DNA of 64,000 bases from Thermopolyspora sp040678635 (GCF_040678635.1 NZ_JBFATZ010000011.1:62001-126000); one strand, 5' to 3'. Counted from the stretch's first letter, positions 1-8,544 are shown. The notes: generated from the letters alone by a model not told the origin. Numbers and translations: made by a program.

Positions 1-55
1 GGGCGGTCGGTGGGCCGTCGGTGGTACGAGAAGGACATGGGGACGAGGGACGGGC

Positions 56-742
56 ATGGGTGAGGTGATGCGGCATGTGCGCGACGTGCTGGGCACCGCG
101 CTGCTGCTGACCCTGCTCGGGGTCGGCGCCGGGTTCGCCTGGTCCGCGGTCGCGCCGCCGACCCGGTACGTCACCGGCGCGGACGGGCCGCGGCTCGCCG
201 ACCCGTCCACGCAGAACCTGATCGCCGCCGACGGCCTGTTCGCCCTGATCACCGCCGGGGCCGGGCTGGCGTGCGGGATCCTCGCGTTCGCCTTCGCCCG
301 CCGTACGGCCGTGCTGCTCGGGCTGGCCCTGGGCGGGGTGGGCGCCTCGCTGGTCGCGATGCGGATCGGGGAGTCGACGGGGTCCACCGTGCTGCAGGCG
401 TCCGGGCCCGGGGGGTTTCAGGAGGGCAGCCGCCTGGAGGTGACCGCGCAGGGGGTGCTGCTGGCCTGGCCGCTGCTCGCGGTGGCCGCGTTCGGCCTGC
501 TCGAGGTGCTCTCGGCGTACCTGGGGTCGGAGTATCGCCGCAGGCAGCGGCAGGCGCTCCTGATCGCCGACCTGTCCCGGCCGACGATCACGCCCGCGCC
601 GCGGGCCGTCAGCCGGGAAGGACGGGCCGCCGGGCGCCATGGGGGGCGGCACGCTCGAAAGCACGGGCGAGGCCAAGCACCTCCCGATCCGCCCAGGGGC
701 GGCCGACCACCTGGACACCGACGGGCAGACCCCGATCGGTGA
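56..742 (+). CDS. DUF2567-like membrane protein
   Basis: Predicted 228-aa integral membrane protein of unknown function. The N-terminal helix (about residues 10-32) is followed by a short outside loop with the pattern AADGLFAL, then two or three more hydrophobic segments up to about residue 160. This layout fits the actinobacterial DUF2567 family as I know it. The tail from about residue 185 is Arg/Gly/Pro-rich and lies antisense to the end of the amidase gene, so the two genes overlap tail to tail by about 134 bp. That tail may be real or may be readthrough after loss of an earlier stop. Start ATG 56 is used; ATG 68 follows a GGTGAGG run and is an alternative. Confidence 0.7.
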   Translation: MGEVMRHVRDVLGTALLLTLLGVGAGFAWSAVAPPTRYVTGADGPRLADPSTQNLIAADGLFALITAGAGLACGILAFAFARRTAVLLGLALGGVGASLVAMRIGESTGSTVLQASGPGGFQEGSRLEVTAQGVLLAWPLLAVAAFGLLEVLSAYLGSEYRRRQRQALLIADLSRPTITPAPRAVSREGRAAGRHGGRHARKHGRGQAPPDPPRGGRPPGHRRADPDR

Positions 743-2030
743 ATCCGCACGGCACCGACGCGGCCGGGGCGTGCAGGACGCTGATCCAGTACGCCGAGCG
801 CATCCAGGCCAGGTAGTCGGGCATCGGTTGCCCGGCGATCTCGGTGACGTACGGATGCTCGACCGGGAACGGCGGGACCTGGCTGACCGGGGCGATGAGG
901 AAGTCGTAGGAGTCGAAGAACTCGTTCATCCGCAGGAACAGGCCGCTGCGCAGGCGTTCGGCGCGGGCGAGGTCGGCACCGGTGATCTTCAGGCCGGCCT
1001 CGATGTTCCACACCACGTTCGGGGCGAGCACGTCGCGGTGCTCGTCCAGCAGGTCGCCGTACATCAGGGCGTAGTACCAGGCCCGATAGATGCGGAAGGC
1101 GTCCTCGGCGTCGCTGAGATCCAGATCGACCTGTTCCACGCGGGCACCCAGGCCCGCGAGCACCTCGGGGGCGCGGGCGGTCACCGCCGCGGTGTCCGGA
1201 TCGACCGGCAGGCCGCCCAGATCCGGGCTGAAGGCGATTCGCGTGCCGGTCAGGTCCTCCGGCGGCGGCCCGGCGAACAGGTCGCCGGATTCCCGCACCG
1301 CGTGCGGCGAGGACGGGTCGAAACCGGAGATCACGCTCATCAGCAGCGCCACGTCGTCCACCGTGCGCGCCATCGGGCCGAGCACGCCGAGGGTGAACCA
1401 GGCCGACCGCTCCGACGGCAGCGGCACCCGCCCCGGCGTCGGGCGCAGCCCCACCACGTTGCAGAACGACGCCGGGTTGCGCAGCGAGCCGCCCACGTCC
1501 GAGCCGTCGGCGAGCGGCACCATCCCGGTGGCGAGCGCCGCCGCCGCGCCGCCGCTGCTGCCGCCCGCGCTGCGCGACAGGTCGTACGGGTTGCGCGTGG
1601 CGCCGAACACCTCGTTCACCGTGTGCGACCCGGTGCCGAACTCGGGGGTGTTCGTCTTGCCGATCGTGATCGCGCCCGCCGCCCGCATGCGCCGGACGAT
1701 CAGCGCGTCCCGCGCGGGCACGTGGTCGACATAAACGCGGGAGCCGTACGTGGTGCGGATGCCCGCGGTGTCCGTCAGGTCCTTGTGCGCCACCGGAAGC
1801 CCGTGCAGCGGCCCCCGCCAGCGCCCGTGCGCCCAGTCCTCGTCGGCCTCGCACGCCCGATCGAGGGCCTGCTCGGCGACGAGCGTCACGATCGCGTTGA
1901 CCAGCCCGTTCACCCGCTCGATGCGCCGCAGGTGCGCCTCGACGAGCTCGGCGGCGGAGACCTGTTTCGCCCGCAGCAGCGCGGACATCCGGGTCGCCGG
2001 AAGATCGCACAGCTCGTCGCCGTAGGTCAT
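609..2030 (-). CDS. Amidase signature family hydrolase
   Basis: A 473-aa enzyme of the amidase signature family, which hydrolyses C-N amide bonds with a Ser-cisSer-Lys triad. The triad is visible: Lys83 in LPVAHKD, Ser158 in the GGSSGG loop, and Ser182 in GSDVGGS. Length is normal for the family. The substrate cannot be read from sequence. A GatA role is unlikely because no gatB or gatC is adjacent and the C-terminal half diverges from GatA. The gene is convergent with the DUF2567-like gene and overlaps its 3' end. The next gene upstream on the same strand (YbaK-type) ends 164 bp away, so it probably has its own promoter. Confidence 0.88.
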   Translation of the reverse strand: MTYGDELCDLPATRMSALLRAKQVSAAELVEAHLRRIERVNGLVNAIVTLVAEQALDRACEADEDWAHGRWRGPLHGLPVAHKDLTDTAGIRTTYGSRVYVDHVPARDALIVRRMRAAGAITIGKTNTPEFGTGSHTVNEVFGATRNPYDLSRSAGGSSGGAAAALATGMVPLADGSDVGGSLRNPASFCNVVGLRPTPGRVPLPSERSAWFTLGVLGPMARTVDDVALLMSVISGFDPSSPHAVRESGDLFAGPPPEDLTGTRIAFSPDLGGLPVDPDTAAVTARAPEVLAGLGARVEQVDLDLSDAEDAFRIYRAWYYALMYGDLLDEHRDVLAPNVVWNIEAGLKITGADLARAERLRSGLFLRMNEFFDSYDFLIAPVSQVPPFPVEHPYVTEIAGQPMPDYLAWMRSAYWISVLHAPAASVPCGFTDRGLPVGVQVVGRPWADREVLGLARAFERAAPHGARRPVLPG

Positions 2031-2194
2031 CGTGCCCAGGTCCCTTCGGCCGTCGGATCGGGTGGCGCGGCGTCGGCCGCCCCCGCCGATTGTGTCAATC
2101 CGGCCCGCTTCGGGGCCTTGGCAAGGATCGACGTCTCACGCGCCCGGCCTCGACCGTTTTTGCTGATGGAAGCTGATGGAATGGCAGGGTGCGG

Positions 2195-2731
2195 TCAGCC
2201 GGTCTTGCTGATCGCGGCCGTGATCGCGCCGGACAGGCGGATCAGCTCGTCCGGGGCGGTCTCGACCTGCAGCCCGCGGCGGCCCGCCGAGAAGAAGACG
2301 GTGGGGAAGCCGAGCGCGGACTCGTCCACGACCGTCGGCAGCCGTTTGCGCTGCCCGAGCGGGCTGATGCCGCCGACGACGTACCCGGTGACCCGCTCCA
2401 CCTTGGCGGCGTCGGCCATCGCCGCGCGCTTCGCGCCGAGCGCCGCCGCGAACGCCTTGAGGTCCAGCCTGCCCGCCACCGGCACCACCGCGACCGCCAG
2501 GTTGCCGTCCTTGCCGTCCACCTCGGCCACGAGGGTCTTGAAGATCCGCTCGTACGGCACGCCGAGCGCGTCGGCCGCCTCCTCGCCGTACGCCTGCGCG
2601 TTCGCGTCGTGCTCGTAGGGGTGCAGGGTGAACTCCACCGCGGCCTGCGTCAGCGCCACGGTCGCCGGCGTGCCCTGGCCGCCCTTGGCGCCCCCCTTGG
2701 TGTTCCCCTTAGTGGTTTTGGTCTTGCTCAC
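2195..2731 (-). CDS. ybaK: YbaK/EbsC-type aminoacyl-tRNA deacylase
   Basis: A 178-aa protein of the YbaK/ProX editing family, which hydrolyses mischarged Cys-tRNA(Pro). Family marks seen are the YERIFKTLV stretch, the AVVPVAGRLDLK strand, the GYVVGGISPLG motif that shapes the active site, and a C-terminal GRRGLQVE segment. I chose GTG 2731 because the frame continues upstream only through hisD-overlapping shadow sequence. The N terminus starts with a Lys/Thr/Gly-rich run of about 20 residues, longer than in Escherichia coli YbaK. It is divergent from hisD with about 127 bp between start codons. Confidence 0.88.
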   Translation of the reverse strand: MSKTKTTKGNTKGGAKGGQGTPATVALTQAAVEFTLHPYEHDANAQAYGEEAADALGVPYERIFKTLVAEVDGKDGNLAVAVVPVAGRLDLKAFAAALGAKRAAMADAAKVERVTGYVVGGISPLGQRKRLPTVVDESALGFPTVFFSAGRRGLQVETAPDELIRLSGAITAAISKTG

Positions 2732-2846
2732 GCCGGTCAGCGTAGCCGTACGCCCACCGCTCCCGCCGAGATCTACTTTGTAAAGGCGGGGGCGCGGCCG
2801 ACACGTCCGGCATGTGGACGGATCGGGATCCCGCGGCGGAGGTCCG

Positions 2847-2852
2847 TAAACT
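2847..2852 (+). promoter_or_regulatory. Candidate -10 box, leaderless hisD promoter
   Basis: TAAACT fits the actinobacterial TANNNT -10 pattern and ends 6 nt before the hisD GTG. No detached ribosome-binding site fits in that gap, so the mRNA is probably leaderless. No convincing -35 element is visible. Confidence 0.45.
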
Positions 2853-2858
2853 GGTGAG

Positions 2859-4166
2859 GTGATTTCCCGTATCGATCTGCGCGGCTCCCTGCCCGGAGAC
2901 CTGCGCGACACGCTGCCCCGCGCCGAGCTCGACGTCGAGGCCGCCCTGGAGACAGTGCGGCCGATCTGCGACGACGTGCGCCATCGCGGCGTCGCGGCGG
3001 TACGGGAGCTGACCAAACGCTTCGACGGCGTCGAGCTGGAGTCGACCCGGGTGCCCGCCGCGGCGATCGCGACCGCCCTCGCCGGGCTCGACCCGGCCGT
3101 GCGCGCGGCCTTGGAGGAGTCGATCCGCCGCGCCCGCCTGGTCCACCGCGACCAGCGGCGCACCGACGTCACCACCCGGGTCGTGCCCGGCGGCACGGTC
3201 ACCGAGCGCTGGGTGCCGGTGGAGCGGGTCGGGCTGTACGTGCCGGGCGGCCGGGCCGTCTACCCCTCGAGCGTGGTGATGAACGTCGTGCCCGCGCAGG
3301 AGGCCGGCGTCGGCTCGATCGCGGTCACCTCGCCCGCCCAGGCCGAGTTCGGCGGGCTGCCGCACCCGGCGATCCTCGCCGCGTGCGCGCTGCTCGGCGT
3401 CGAGGAGGTGTACGCCGTCGGCGGCGCGCAGGCGGTGGCGATGTTCGCCTACGGCACCGAGGAGTGCCCGCGCGCCACGATGGTGACCGGCCCGGGCAAC
3501 ATCTGGGTCGCCGCGGCCAAGCGCCTGCTCAAGGGCGTCATCGGCATCGACTCCGAGGCCGGGCCCACCGAGATCGCGATCCTCGCCGACGACACCGCCG
3601 ACCCGGTGCACGTCGCCGCCGACCTGATAAGCCAGGCCGAGCACGACGTGATCGCCGCCGCCGTCCTCGTCACCGACTCCGAGCGGCTGGCCGACGCGGT
3701 GGAGAAGGAGCTGTCCGGGCAGGTCGCCGCCACCCGGCACAGCGAGCGGATCACCGAGGCGCTGTCCGGCCGCCAGTCCGGCATCGTGCTCGTCTCCTCG
3801 ATCGACGACGGGCTCAAGGTCGTGGACGCCTACGCCGCCGAGCACCTGGAGATCCAGACCGCCGACCCGCACGCGGTCGCCGCCCGGGTCCGCAACGCCG
3901 GGGCGATCTTCATCGGGCCGTACGCCCCGGTGTCGCTCGGCGACTACCTCGCCGGGTCCAACCACGTGCTGCCCACCGGCGGCTGCGCCTGCCACTCCGG
4001 CGGTCTTTCGGTGCAGACGTTCCTGCGCGGCATCCACGTCGTCGACTACAGCCGGGAGGCGCTGGCCGACGCCGCCGCGCACGTGTGCACGCTCGCCGAC
4101 GCCGAGGACCTGCCCGCGCACGGCGCGGCCGTGCGCGCCCGCTTCGACTGGGAGATCCCGTCATGA
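2859..4166 (+). CDS. hisD: Histidinol dehydrogenase
   Basis: A 435-aa enzyme catalysing the last two steps of histidine synthesis, L-histidinol to L-histidine with two NAD+. The zinc ligands expected from the E. coli enzyme align: Gln259 and His262 (ISQAEHD), Asp362 (SLGDYLAGSNH) and His421. The catalytic Glu-His pair is Glu328-His329 (AAEHLEI). Length is normal. GTG 2859 is the start; it lies 6 nt after a -10-like box. It is the first gene of the operon, and its stop overlaps the hisC start by ATGA, indicating translational coupling. Confidence 0.97.
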   Translation: MISRIDLRGSLPGDLRDTLPRAELDVEAALETVRPICDDVRHRGVAAVRELTKRFDGVELESTRVPAAAIATALAGLDPAVRAALEESIRRARLVHRDQRRTDVTTRVVPGGTVTERWVPVERVGLYVPGGRAVYPSSVVMNVVPAQEAGVGSIAVTSPAQAEFGGLPHPAILAACALLGVEEVYAVGGAQAVAMFAYGTEECPRATMVTGPGNIWVAAAKRLLKGVIGIDSEAGPTEIAILADDTADPVHVAADLISQAEHDVIAAAVLVTDSERLADAVEKELSGQVAATRHSERITEALSGRQSGIVLVSSIDDGLKVVDAYAAEHLEIQTADPHAVAARVRNAGAIFIGPYAPVSLGDYLAGSNHVLPTGGCACHSGGLSVQTFLRGIHVVDYSREALADAAAHVCTLADAEDLPAHGAAVRARFDWEIPS

Positions 4167-5269
4167 CGCTCGATTTCGGCGGGATCACGCTCGCCGACCT
4201 GCCGATCCGCGACGATCTGCGGGGGCGCTCGCCGTACGGCGCCCCGCAGATCGACGTGCCGGTCCGGCTCAACACCAACGAGAACCCGTACCCGCCGTCG
4301 CCGGAGCTCGCCGCCGACGTGGCCGAGGCGGTGCGGCGCGACGCGCTGACCCTCAACCGCTACCCCGACCGGGACGCTTCTGCGCTGCGCGCCGACCTCG
4401 CCGACTACCTCGGGCACGATCTCACGCCCGACCAGGTGTGGGCGGCGAACGGATCCAACGAGATCCTCCAGCAGATCCTGCAGGTGTTCGGCGGCGCGGG
4501 CCGCAGCGCGTTGGGCTTCGAGCCGTCGTACTCGATGCACCCGATCATCACGGTCGGCACCGCCACCGAGTGGATCCCCGGCGCGCGCGACGAGGACTTC
4601 GGCATCGACCCGGACGCGGCGGTCGCGGCGATCGAGCGGCACCGGCCGGACGTGGTGTTCCTCACCTCGCCCAACAACCCGACCGGGACGGCCCTGCCCC
4701 TGGAGGCCATCGAGCGGGTGGCGCGGGCCGCGCCCGGCATGGTGATCGTGGACGAGGCGTACTTCGAGTTCGCCCGCACCGGCACGCCGAGCGCGCTGAC
4801 CCTGCTGCCCGGCAACCCGCGGCTGATCGTCACCCGGACCATGTCCAAGGCGTTCGCCATGGCCGGCACCCGGCTCGGCTACCTGGCCGCGCATCCGGCG
4901 GTGGTGGAGGCGCTGCAGCTGGTGCGCCTGCCGTACCACCTGTCCACGCTGACGCAGGCGACGGCGCGGGTGGCGCTCGCGCACGCCAAGGAGCTGCTCG
5001 GCACGGTGGACGCGTTGCGCGCCGAGCGCGACGCGACCGTGGACTGGCTGCGGGCGCGCGGCCTCGACGTGGCCGACTCCGACGCGAACTTCGTGCTGTT
5101 CGGGCGGTTTGCCGACCGGCGCGCGGTGTGGGAGGGGCTGCTGGAGCACGGCGTGCTGATCCGCGAGGTCGGCCCGCCGGAGTGGCTGCGGGTGTCGATC
5201 GGCACCGGTGAGGAGATGGCGGCCTTCCGCGCCGCCCTGACGGCGGTACTGGCGCGGGAGGGCGCATGA
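4163..5269 (+). CDS. hisC: Histidinol-phosphate aminotransferase
   Basis: A 368-aa PLP-dependent fold type I aminotransferase converting imidazole acetol phosphate and glutamate to histidinol phosphate. Seen: the NTNENPYPPSP substrate motif (from residue 37), the SPNNPTGT loop (169-176), Asp197 and Tyr200 (VDEAYFEF) for the pyridine ring, and the Schiff-base Lys229 in TMSKAFAMAG. ATG 4163 overlaps the hisD stop and the gene ends in an ATGA overlap with hisB. Nothing appears degenerate. Confidence 0.96.
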   Translation: MTLDFGGITLADLPIRDDLRGRSPYGAPQIDVPVRLNTNENPYPPSPELAADVAEAVRRDALTLNRYPDRDASALRADLADYLGHDLTPDQVWAANGSNEILQQILQVFGGAGRSALGFEPSYSMHPIITVGTATEWIPGARDEDFGIDPDAAVAAIERHRPDVVFLTSPNNPTGTALPLEAIERVARAAPGMVIVDEAYFEFARTGTPSALTLLPGNPRLIVTRTMSKAFAMAGTRLGYLAAHPAVVEALQLVRLPYHLSTLTQATARVALAHAKELLGTVDALRAERDATVDWLRARGLDVADSDANFVLFGRFADRRAVWEGLLEHGVLIREVGPPEWLRVSIGTGEEMAAFRAALTAVLAREGA

Positions 5270-5859
5270 CCAGGATCGGACGCGTGGAGCGCGTCACGGG
5301 GGAGACGTCGGTGCTGGTCGAGGTGGACCTCGACGGGTCCGGCCGGTACGAGGTGGCCACCGGCGTGGGGTTCTTCGACCACATGCTGGGCCAGCTCGGC
5401 AAGCACGGCCTGTTCGACCTCACCGTGAAGACCAACGGCGACCTGCACATCGACTCCCACCACACGATCGAGGACACCGCGATCGCGCTGGGGGCCGCCT
5501 TCCGCGAGGCGCTGGGCGACAAGTCGGGCATCCGGCGGTTCGGGCATGCGTCGTGCCCGCTGGACGAGACGCTCGCCCAGGCCACCGTCGACCTGTCCGG
5601 CCGGCCGTACCTGGTGCACACCGAGCCCGAGGGCATGGCGCCGATGATCGGCCCCGAGTACGACACCACGATGACCCGGCACATCCTGGAGTCGTTCGTC
5701 GCCCAGGCGGCGATCTGCCTGCACGTGCACGTGCCGTACGGGCGCAACGCCCACCACATCGTGGAGGCCCAGTTCAAGGCCCTGGCCCGGGCGCTGCGGG
5801 AGGCGTGCGAGCCCGACCCGCGGGCGGCGGGGGTGCCGAGCACCAAGGGGGTGCTGTGA
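5266..5859 (+). CDS. hisB: Imidazoleglycerol-phosphate dehydratase
   Basis: A 197-aa monofunctional dehydratase converting imidazoleglycerol phosphate to imidazole acetol phosphate. The two manganese-binding repeats are clear: DSHHTIEDT (His65, His66, Glu69) and NAHHIVEAQFK (His163, His164, Glu167). No HAD phosphatase domain is attached, as expected in actinobacteria, where histidinol phosphatase is separate and not seen in this window. It overlaps hisC by ATGA, and its stop overlaps the GTG of the following small gene. Confidence 0.97.
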   Translation: MTRIGRVERVTGETSVLVEVDLDGSGRYEVATGVGFFDHMLGQLGKHGLFDLTVKTNGDLHIDSHHTIEDTAIALGAAFREALGDKSGIRRFGHASCPLDETLAQATVDLSGRPYLVHTEPEGMAPMIGPEYDTTMTRHILESFVAQAAICLHVHVPYGRNAHHIVEAQFKALARALREACEPDPRAAGVPSTKGVL

Positions 5860-6011
5860 CCGAGAACTGGTCCGCGATGGCGATGGTGTTCGTCGGCCTG
5901 TTCCTGGTCGGCGGGGTCGTGTCGTTCATCAAGCAGGGCATCAAGGTCGGCGCCGCGGTGCTCGGCGTCGGCGCGGCCCTGGCGCTGACCGCGGGGGTGA
6001 TGTGGTGGTGA
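5856..6011 (+). CDS. Small membrane protein within his operon
   Basis: A 51-aa open frame between hisB and hisH. GTG 5856 overlaps the hisB TGA (GTGA), and its own TGA overlaps the hisH GTG in the same way, so translation is coupled on both sides. The peptide has two short hydrophobic helices (about residues 8-24 and 31-49) separated by a KQG turn, and ends in WW. I do not recognise a named family. Coupled overlaps on both sides and the absence of any other gene in this 150-bp gap argue that it is real. Function unknown. Confidence 0.7.
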   Translation: MTENWSAMAMVFVGLFLVGGVVSFIKQGIKVGAAVLGVGAALALTAGVMWW

Positions 6012-6637
6012 AGGTCGTCATCCTCGACTACGGGTCGGGCAACCTGCGCTCGGCCGAGCGGGCCGTCGCCCGGCTCGGGGCCGACGTCACGGTGACCGCC
6101 GACGCCGACGCGGCGATGAACGCCGACGGCCTGGTGGTGCCCGGCGTCGGCGCGTTCGCCGCCTGCATGTCCGGGCTGAGGTCCGTGGGCGGGGACCGGA
6201 TCATCGGGCGGCGGCTCGCGGGCGGGCGTCCGGTGCTCGGCATCTGCGTGGGCATGCAGATCCTGTTCGAGCGCGGCATCGAGCACGGCATCGAGACCGA
6301 GGGCTGCGGCGAGTGGCCCGGCGTCGTCGAGCGCCTGGAGGCGCCCGTGCTGCCGCACATGGGGTGGAACACCGTCCAGGCCCCCGAGGGCTCGGTGCTG
6401 TTCAAGGGCATCGACCCGGGCACCCGGTTCTACTTCGTGCACTCGTACGGCGTGCGCAAGTGGGAGCTTGAGGCGGGCCCCGGCTTCGCCCCGCCGCTGG
6501 TCGCCTGGGCCGAGCACGGGGTGCCGTTCGTCGCCGCCGCCGAGAACGGGCCGCTGATGGCCACCCAGTTCCACCCGGAGAAGTCCGGCGACGCCGGTGC
6601 CGCGCTGCTGCGGAACTGGCTGGACACCCTCCGGTGA
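6008..6637 (+). CDS. hisH: Imidazole glycerol phosphate synthase, glutaminase subunit
   Basis: A 209-aa class I glutamine amidotransferase that feeds ammonia to HisF. The triad is Cys80 (LGICVGMQ), His189 and Glu191 (QFHPEKS). Three in-frame GTG codons occur at 6002, 6005 and 6008; I use 6008 because it forms the GTGA overlap seen throughout this operon, and the conserved VVILDYGSGNLRS strand starts directly after it. It is separated from its partner hisF by a small membrane gene and priA. Confidence 0.95.
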   Translation: MKVVILDYGSGNLRSAERAVARLGADVTVTADADAAMNADGLVVPGVGAFAACMSGLRSVGGDRIIGRRLAGGRPVLGICVGMQILFERGIEHGIETEGCGEWPGVVERLEAPVLPHMGWNTVQAPEGSVLFKGIDPGTRFYFVHSYGVRKWELEAGPGFAPPLVAWAEHGVPFVAAAENGPLMATQFHPEKSGDAGAALLRNWLDTLR

Positions 6638-6668
6638 GCTCGGGCTCCGCGCGGACGGTGAGCGTGCC

Positions 6669-7007
6669 GTGAGCAAGGAGCGGGCCAGGCGGCGCGCCGC
6701 CCGGGAGGCGGAGAAGGCGCGCCTGGCCGCCGAGCGCGCGGCCCGGGAGGCGAGACTGGCCCGCCGCCGGGAGCGCGTGAAGGCGCTGACCGCTCTGCTG
6801 CCCCGCCCGGTCCGGGTGGCGCGGCAGGGCGGCGTGCTCGCCCGCCGCCGCCGTGCGCAGAACGCCGCCGCCGTGGTGTTCTTCCTGGTGGTTCAGGTGC
6901 TCGCCTGGGTGCTGCTGTCCGGCTGGGCGGCTCGGCTGGGCGTGCTGCTGTTGTCGATACTGCTGATGCCGGTGCTCGTCACCGTCGCCTTTGACCGGAG
7001 GTCCTAG
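6669..7007 (+). CDS. Small Arg/Ala-rich membrane protein
   Basis: A 112-aa protein between hisH and priA. Residues 1-60 form a charged Arg/Ala/Glu-rich helix, probably coiled coil. They are followed by two hydrophobic segments (about 68-85 and 88-105) joined by a short Trp-containing turn, and a basic tail. GTG 6669 is chosen because upstream in-frame sequence overlaps hisH. I know similar unnamed proteins at this place in actinomycete his operons but no function. It ends 3 bp before the priA start, so cotranscription is nearly certain. Confidence 0.72.
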   Translation: MSKERARRRAAREAEKARLAAERAAREARLARRRERVKALTALLPRPVRVARQGGVLARRRRAQNAAAVVFFLVVQVLAWVLLSGWAARLGVLLLSILLMPVLVTVAFDRRS

Positions 7008-7010
7008 ACC

Positions 7011-7733
7011 ATGTCGCTGGTGCTGTTGCCCGCCGTTGACGTCGCCGACGGGCAGGCCGTCCGCCTCGTACAGGGGGAGGCGGGCACCGAGACGTCCTAC
7101 GGCGACCCGCTCGCCGCCGCGCTCGCCTGGCAGGAGGCCGGCGCGGAGTGGATCCATCTGGTGGACCTCGACGCCGCCTTCGGCCGCGGCTCCAACCGCG
7201 AGCTGCTCGCGTCGGTCGTGGCCGCGCTCGACGTCCAGGTGGAGCTGTCGGGCGGCATCCGCGACGACGCCTCGCTGGAGGCCGCGCTCGCCACCGGCTG
7301 CCGCCGCGTCAACATCGGCACCGCCGCGCTGGAGAACCCGTCCTGGTGCTCGAAGATCATCGCCGAGTACGGCGACCGCGTCGCCATCGGCCTCGACGTG
7401 CGCGGCACCACGCTCGCCGCCCGGGGCTGGACCCGCGAGGGCGGCGACCTGTGGGAGGTGCTCGACCGGCTGGAGGCCGACGGCTGCAGCCGCTACGTCG
7501 TCACCGACGTGACCAAGGACGGCACGCTCAAGGGCCCGAACCTGGACCTGCTGCGCCGGGTGTGCGCCCGCACCGACGCCCCCGTGATCGCCAGCGGCGG
7601 CGTCTCGTCGCTGGACGACCTGCGGGCGATCGCCTCGCTCGTGCCCGAGGGCGTCGAGGGGGCGATCGTCGGCAAGGCCCTGTACGCCCAGGCGTTCACC
7701 CTGGAGGACGCGCTGGCGGCGGTGTCGTCGTGA
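7011..7733 (+). CDS. priA: Phosphoribosyl isomerase A (HisA/TrpF dual isomerase)
   Basis: A 240-aa (beta/alpha)8 barrel isomerising ProFAR in histidine synthesis and, in actinobacteria, also PRA in tryptophan synthesis. The sequence follows the Mycobacterium/Streptomyces PriA type closely: PAVDVADGQAVRLVQG at the first strand with Asp10 and Arg18, ELSGGIRDD, and the RGW segment (Arg138, Trp140) matching the Arg/Trp pair PriA uses to switch between substrates, then VVTDVTKDGTL. No separate trpF lies among the trp genes of this window, which fits the dual role. Its stop overlaps the hisF GTG. Confidence 0.95.
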   Translation: MSLVLLPAVDVADGQAVRLVQGEAGTETSYGDPLAAALAWQEAGAEWIHLVDLDAAFGRGSNRELLASVVAALDVQVELSGGIRDDASLEAALATGCRRVNIGTAALENPSWCSKIIAEYGDRVAIGLDVRGTTLAARGWTREGGDLWEVLDRLEADGCSRYVVTDVTKDGTLKGPNLDLLRRVCARTDAPVIASGGVSSLDDLRAIASLVPEGVEGAIVGKALYAQAFTLEDALAAVSS

Positions 7734-8500
7734 GCGTCGCCGTACGGGTGATCCCCTGCCTGGACGTGGACGGCGGCCGGGTGGTGAAGGGGATCAACTT
7801 CGAGAACCTGCGGGACGCGGGCGACCCGGTCGAGCTGGCCCGCCGCTACGACGCCGAGGGCGCCGACGAGCTGACGTTCCTCGACATCACCGCCTCCTCC
7901 GGGGAGCGCGAGACCATGTACGACGTGGTCCGCCGCACCGCCGAGCAGGTGTTCATCCCGCTGACCGTCGGCGGCGGGGTGCGCTCGGTGGAGGACGTGG
8001 ACCGGCTGCTGCGGGCCGGGGCCGACAAGGTGAGCCTCAACACGGCGGCGATCGCCCGGCCGGAGCTGCTGCGCGAGGCCTCGCACCGTTTCGGCGCGCA
8101 GTGCGTCGTGCTGTCGGTGGACGCCCGGCGCGTCGTCGACGGGCCGCCGACGCCGTCGGGCTTCGAGGTGACCACGCACGGCGGGCGGCGCGGCACCGGC
8201 ATCGACGCGGTCGAGTGGGCCCGCCGGGGCGAGGAGCTCGGCGTCGGCGAGATCCTGCTCAACTCGATGGACGGCGACGGCACCAAGGCCGGGTACGACC
8301 TGGAGATGATCCGGGCCGTGCGGGCGGCCGTGACCGTGCCGGTGATCGCCAGCGGCGGCGCCGGGGCGGTGGAGCACTTCGCCCCGGCGATCGAGGCGGG
8401 CGCGGACGCGGTGCTCGCGGCGAGCGTGCTGCACTTCGGGGAGCTCACGATCGCCGACATCAAGTCCGCCCTGCGCGAGGCGGGCAACCCCGTTCGATGA
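7730..8500 (+). CDS. hisF: Imidazole glycerol phosphate synthase, cyclase subunit
   Basis: A 256-aa barrel enzyme that combines PRFAR with ammonia from HisH to give imidazoleglycerol phosphate and AICAR. Catalytic acids align with the Thermotoga enzyme: Asp12 (IPCLDVDGGRVVKG) and Asp131 (LSVDARRV). The phosphate loops TVGGGVRS and VIASGGAGA are intact. GTG 7730 overlaps the priA stop. It is the last gene of this his block. hisI lies 20 kb away on the same strand, and hisG and hisE are not in the window. Confidence 0.97.
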   Translation: MSVAVRVIPCLDVDGGRVVKGINFENLRDAGDPVELARRYDAEGADELTFLDITASSGERETMYDVVRRTAEQVFIPLTVGGGVRSVEDVDRLLRAGADKVSLNTAAIARPELLREASHRFGAQCVVLSVDARRVVDGPPTPSGFEVTTHGGRRGTGIDAVEWARRGEELGVGEILLNSMDGDGTKAGYDLEMIRAVRAAVTVPVIASGGAGAVEHFAPAIEAGADAVLAASVLHFGELTIADIKSALREAGNPVR

Positions 8501-8544
8501 TCCGGGTTCTTGATCCGGTAGCGGTGCGATAGGGCGGTTGGGCG

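Noticed and set aside
609..2030. GatA subunit of the tRNA amidotransferase
   Set aside because: No gatB or gatC beside it, and the C-terminal half does not follow GatA. A general amidase call is safer.
2709..4121. A long minus-strand frame across hisD
   Set aside because: Antisense shadow of a gene with all catalytic residues present. It also overlaps the YbaK start.
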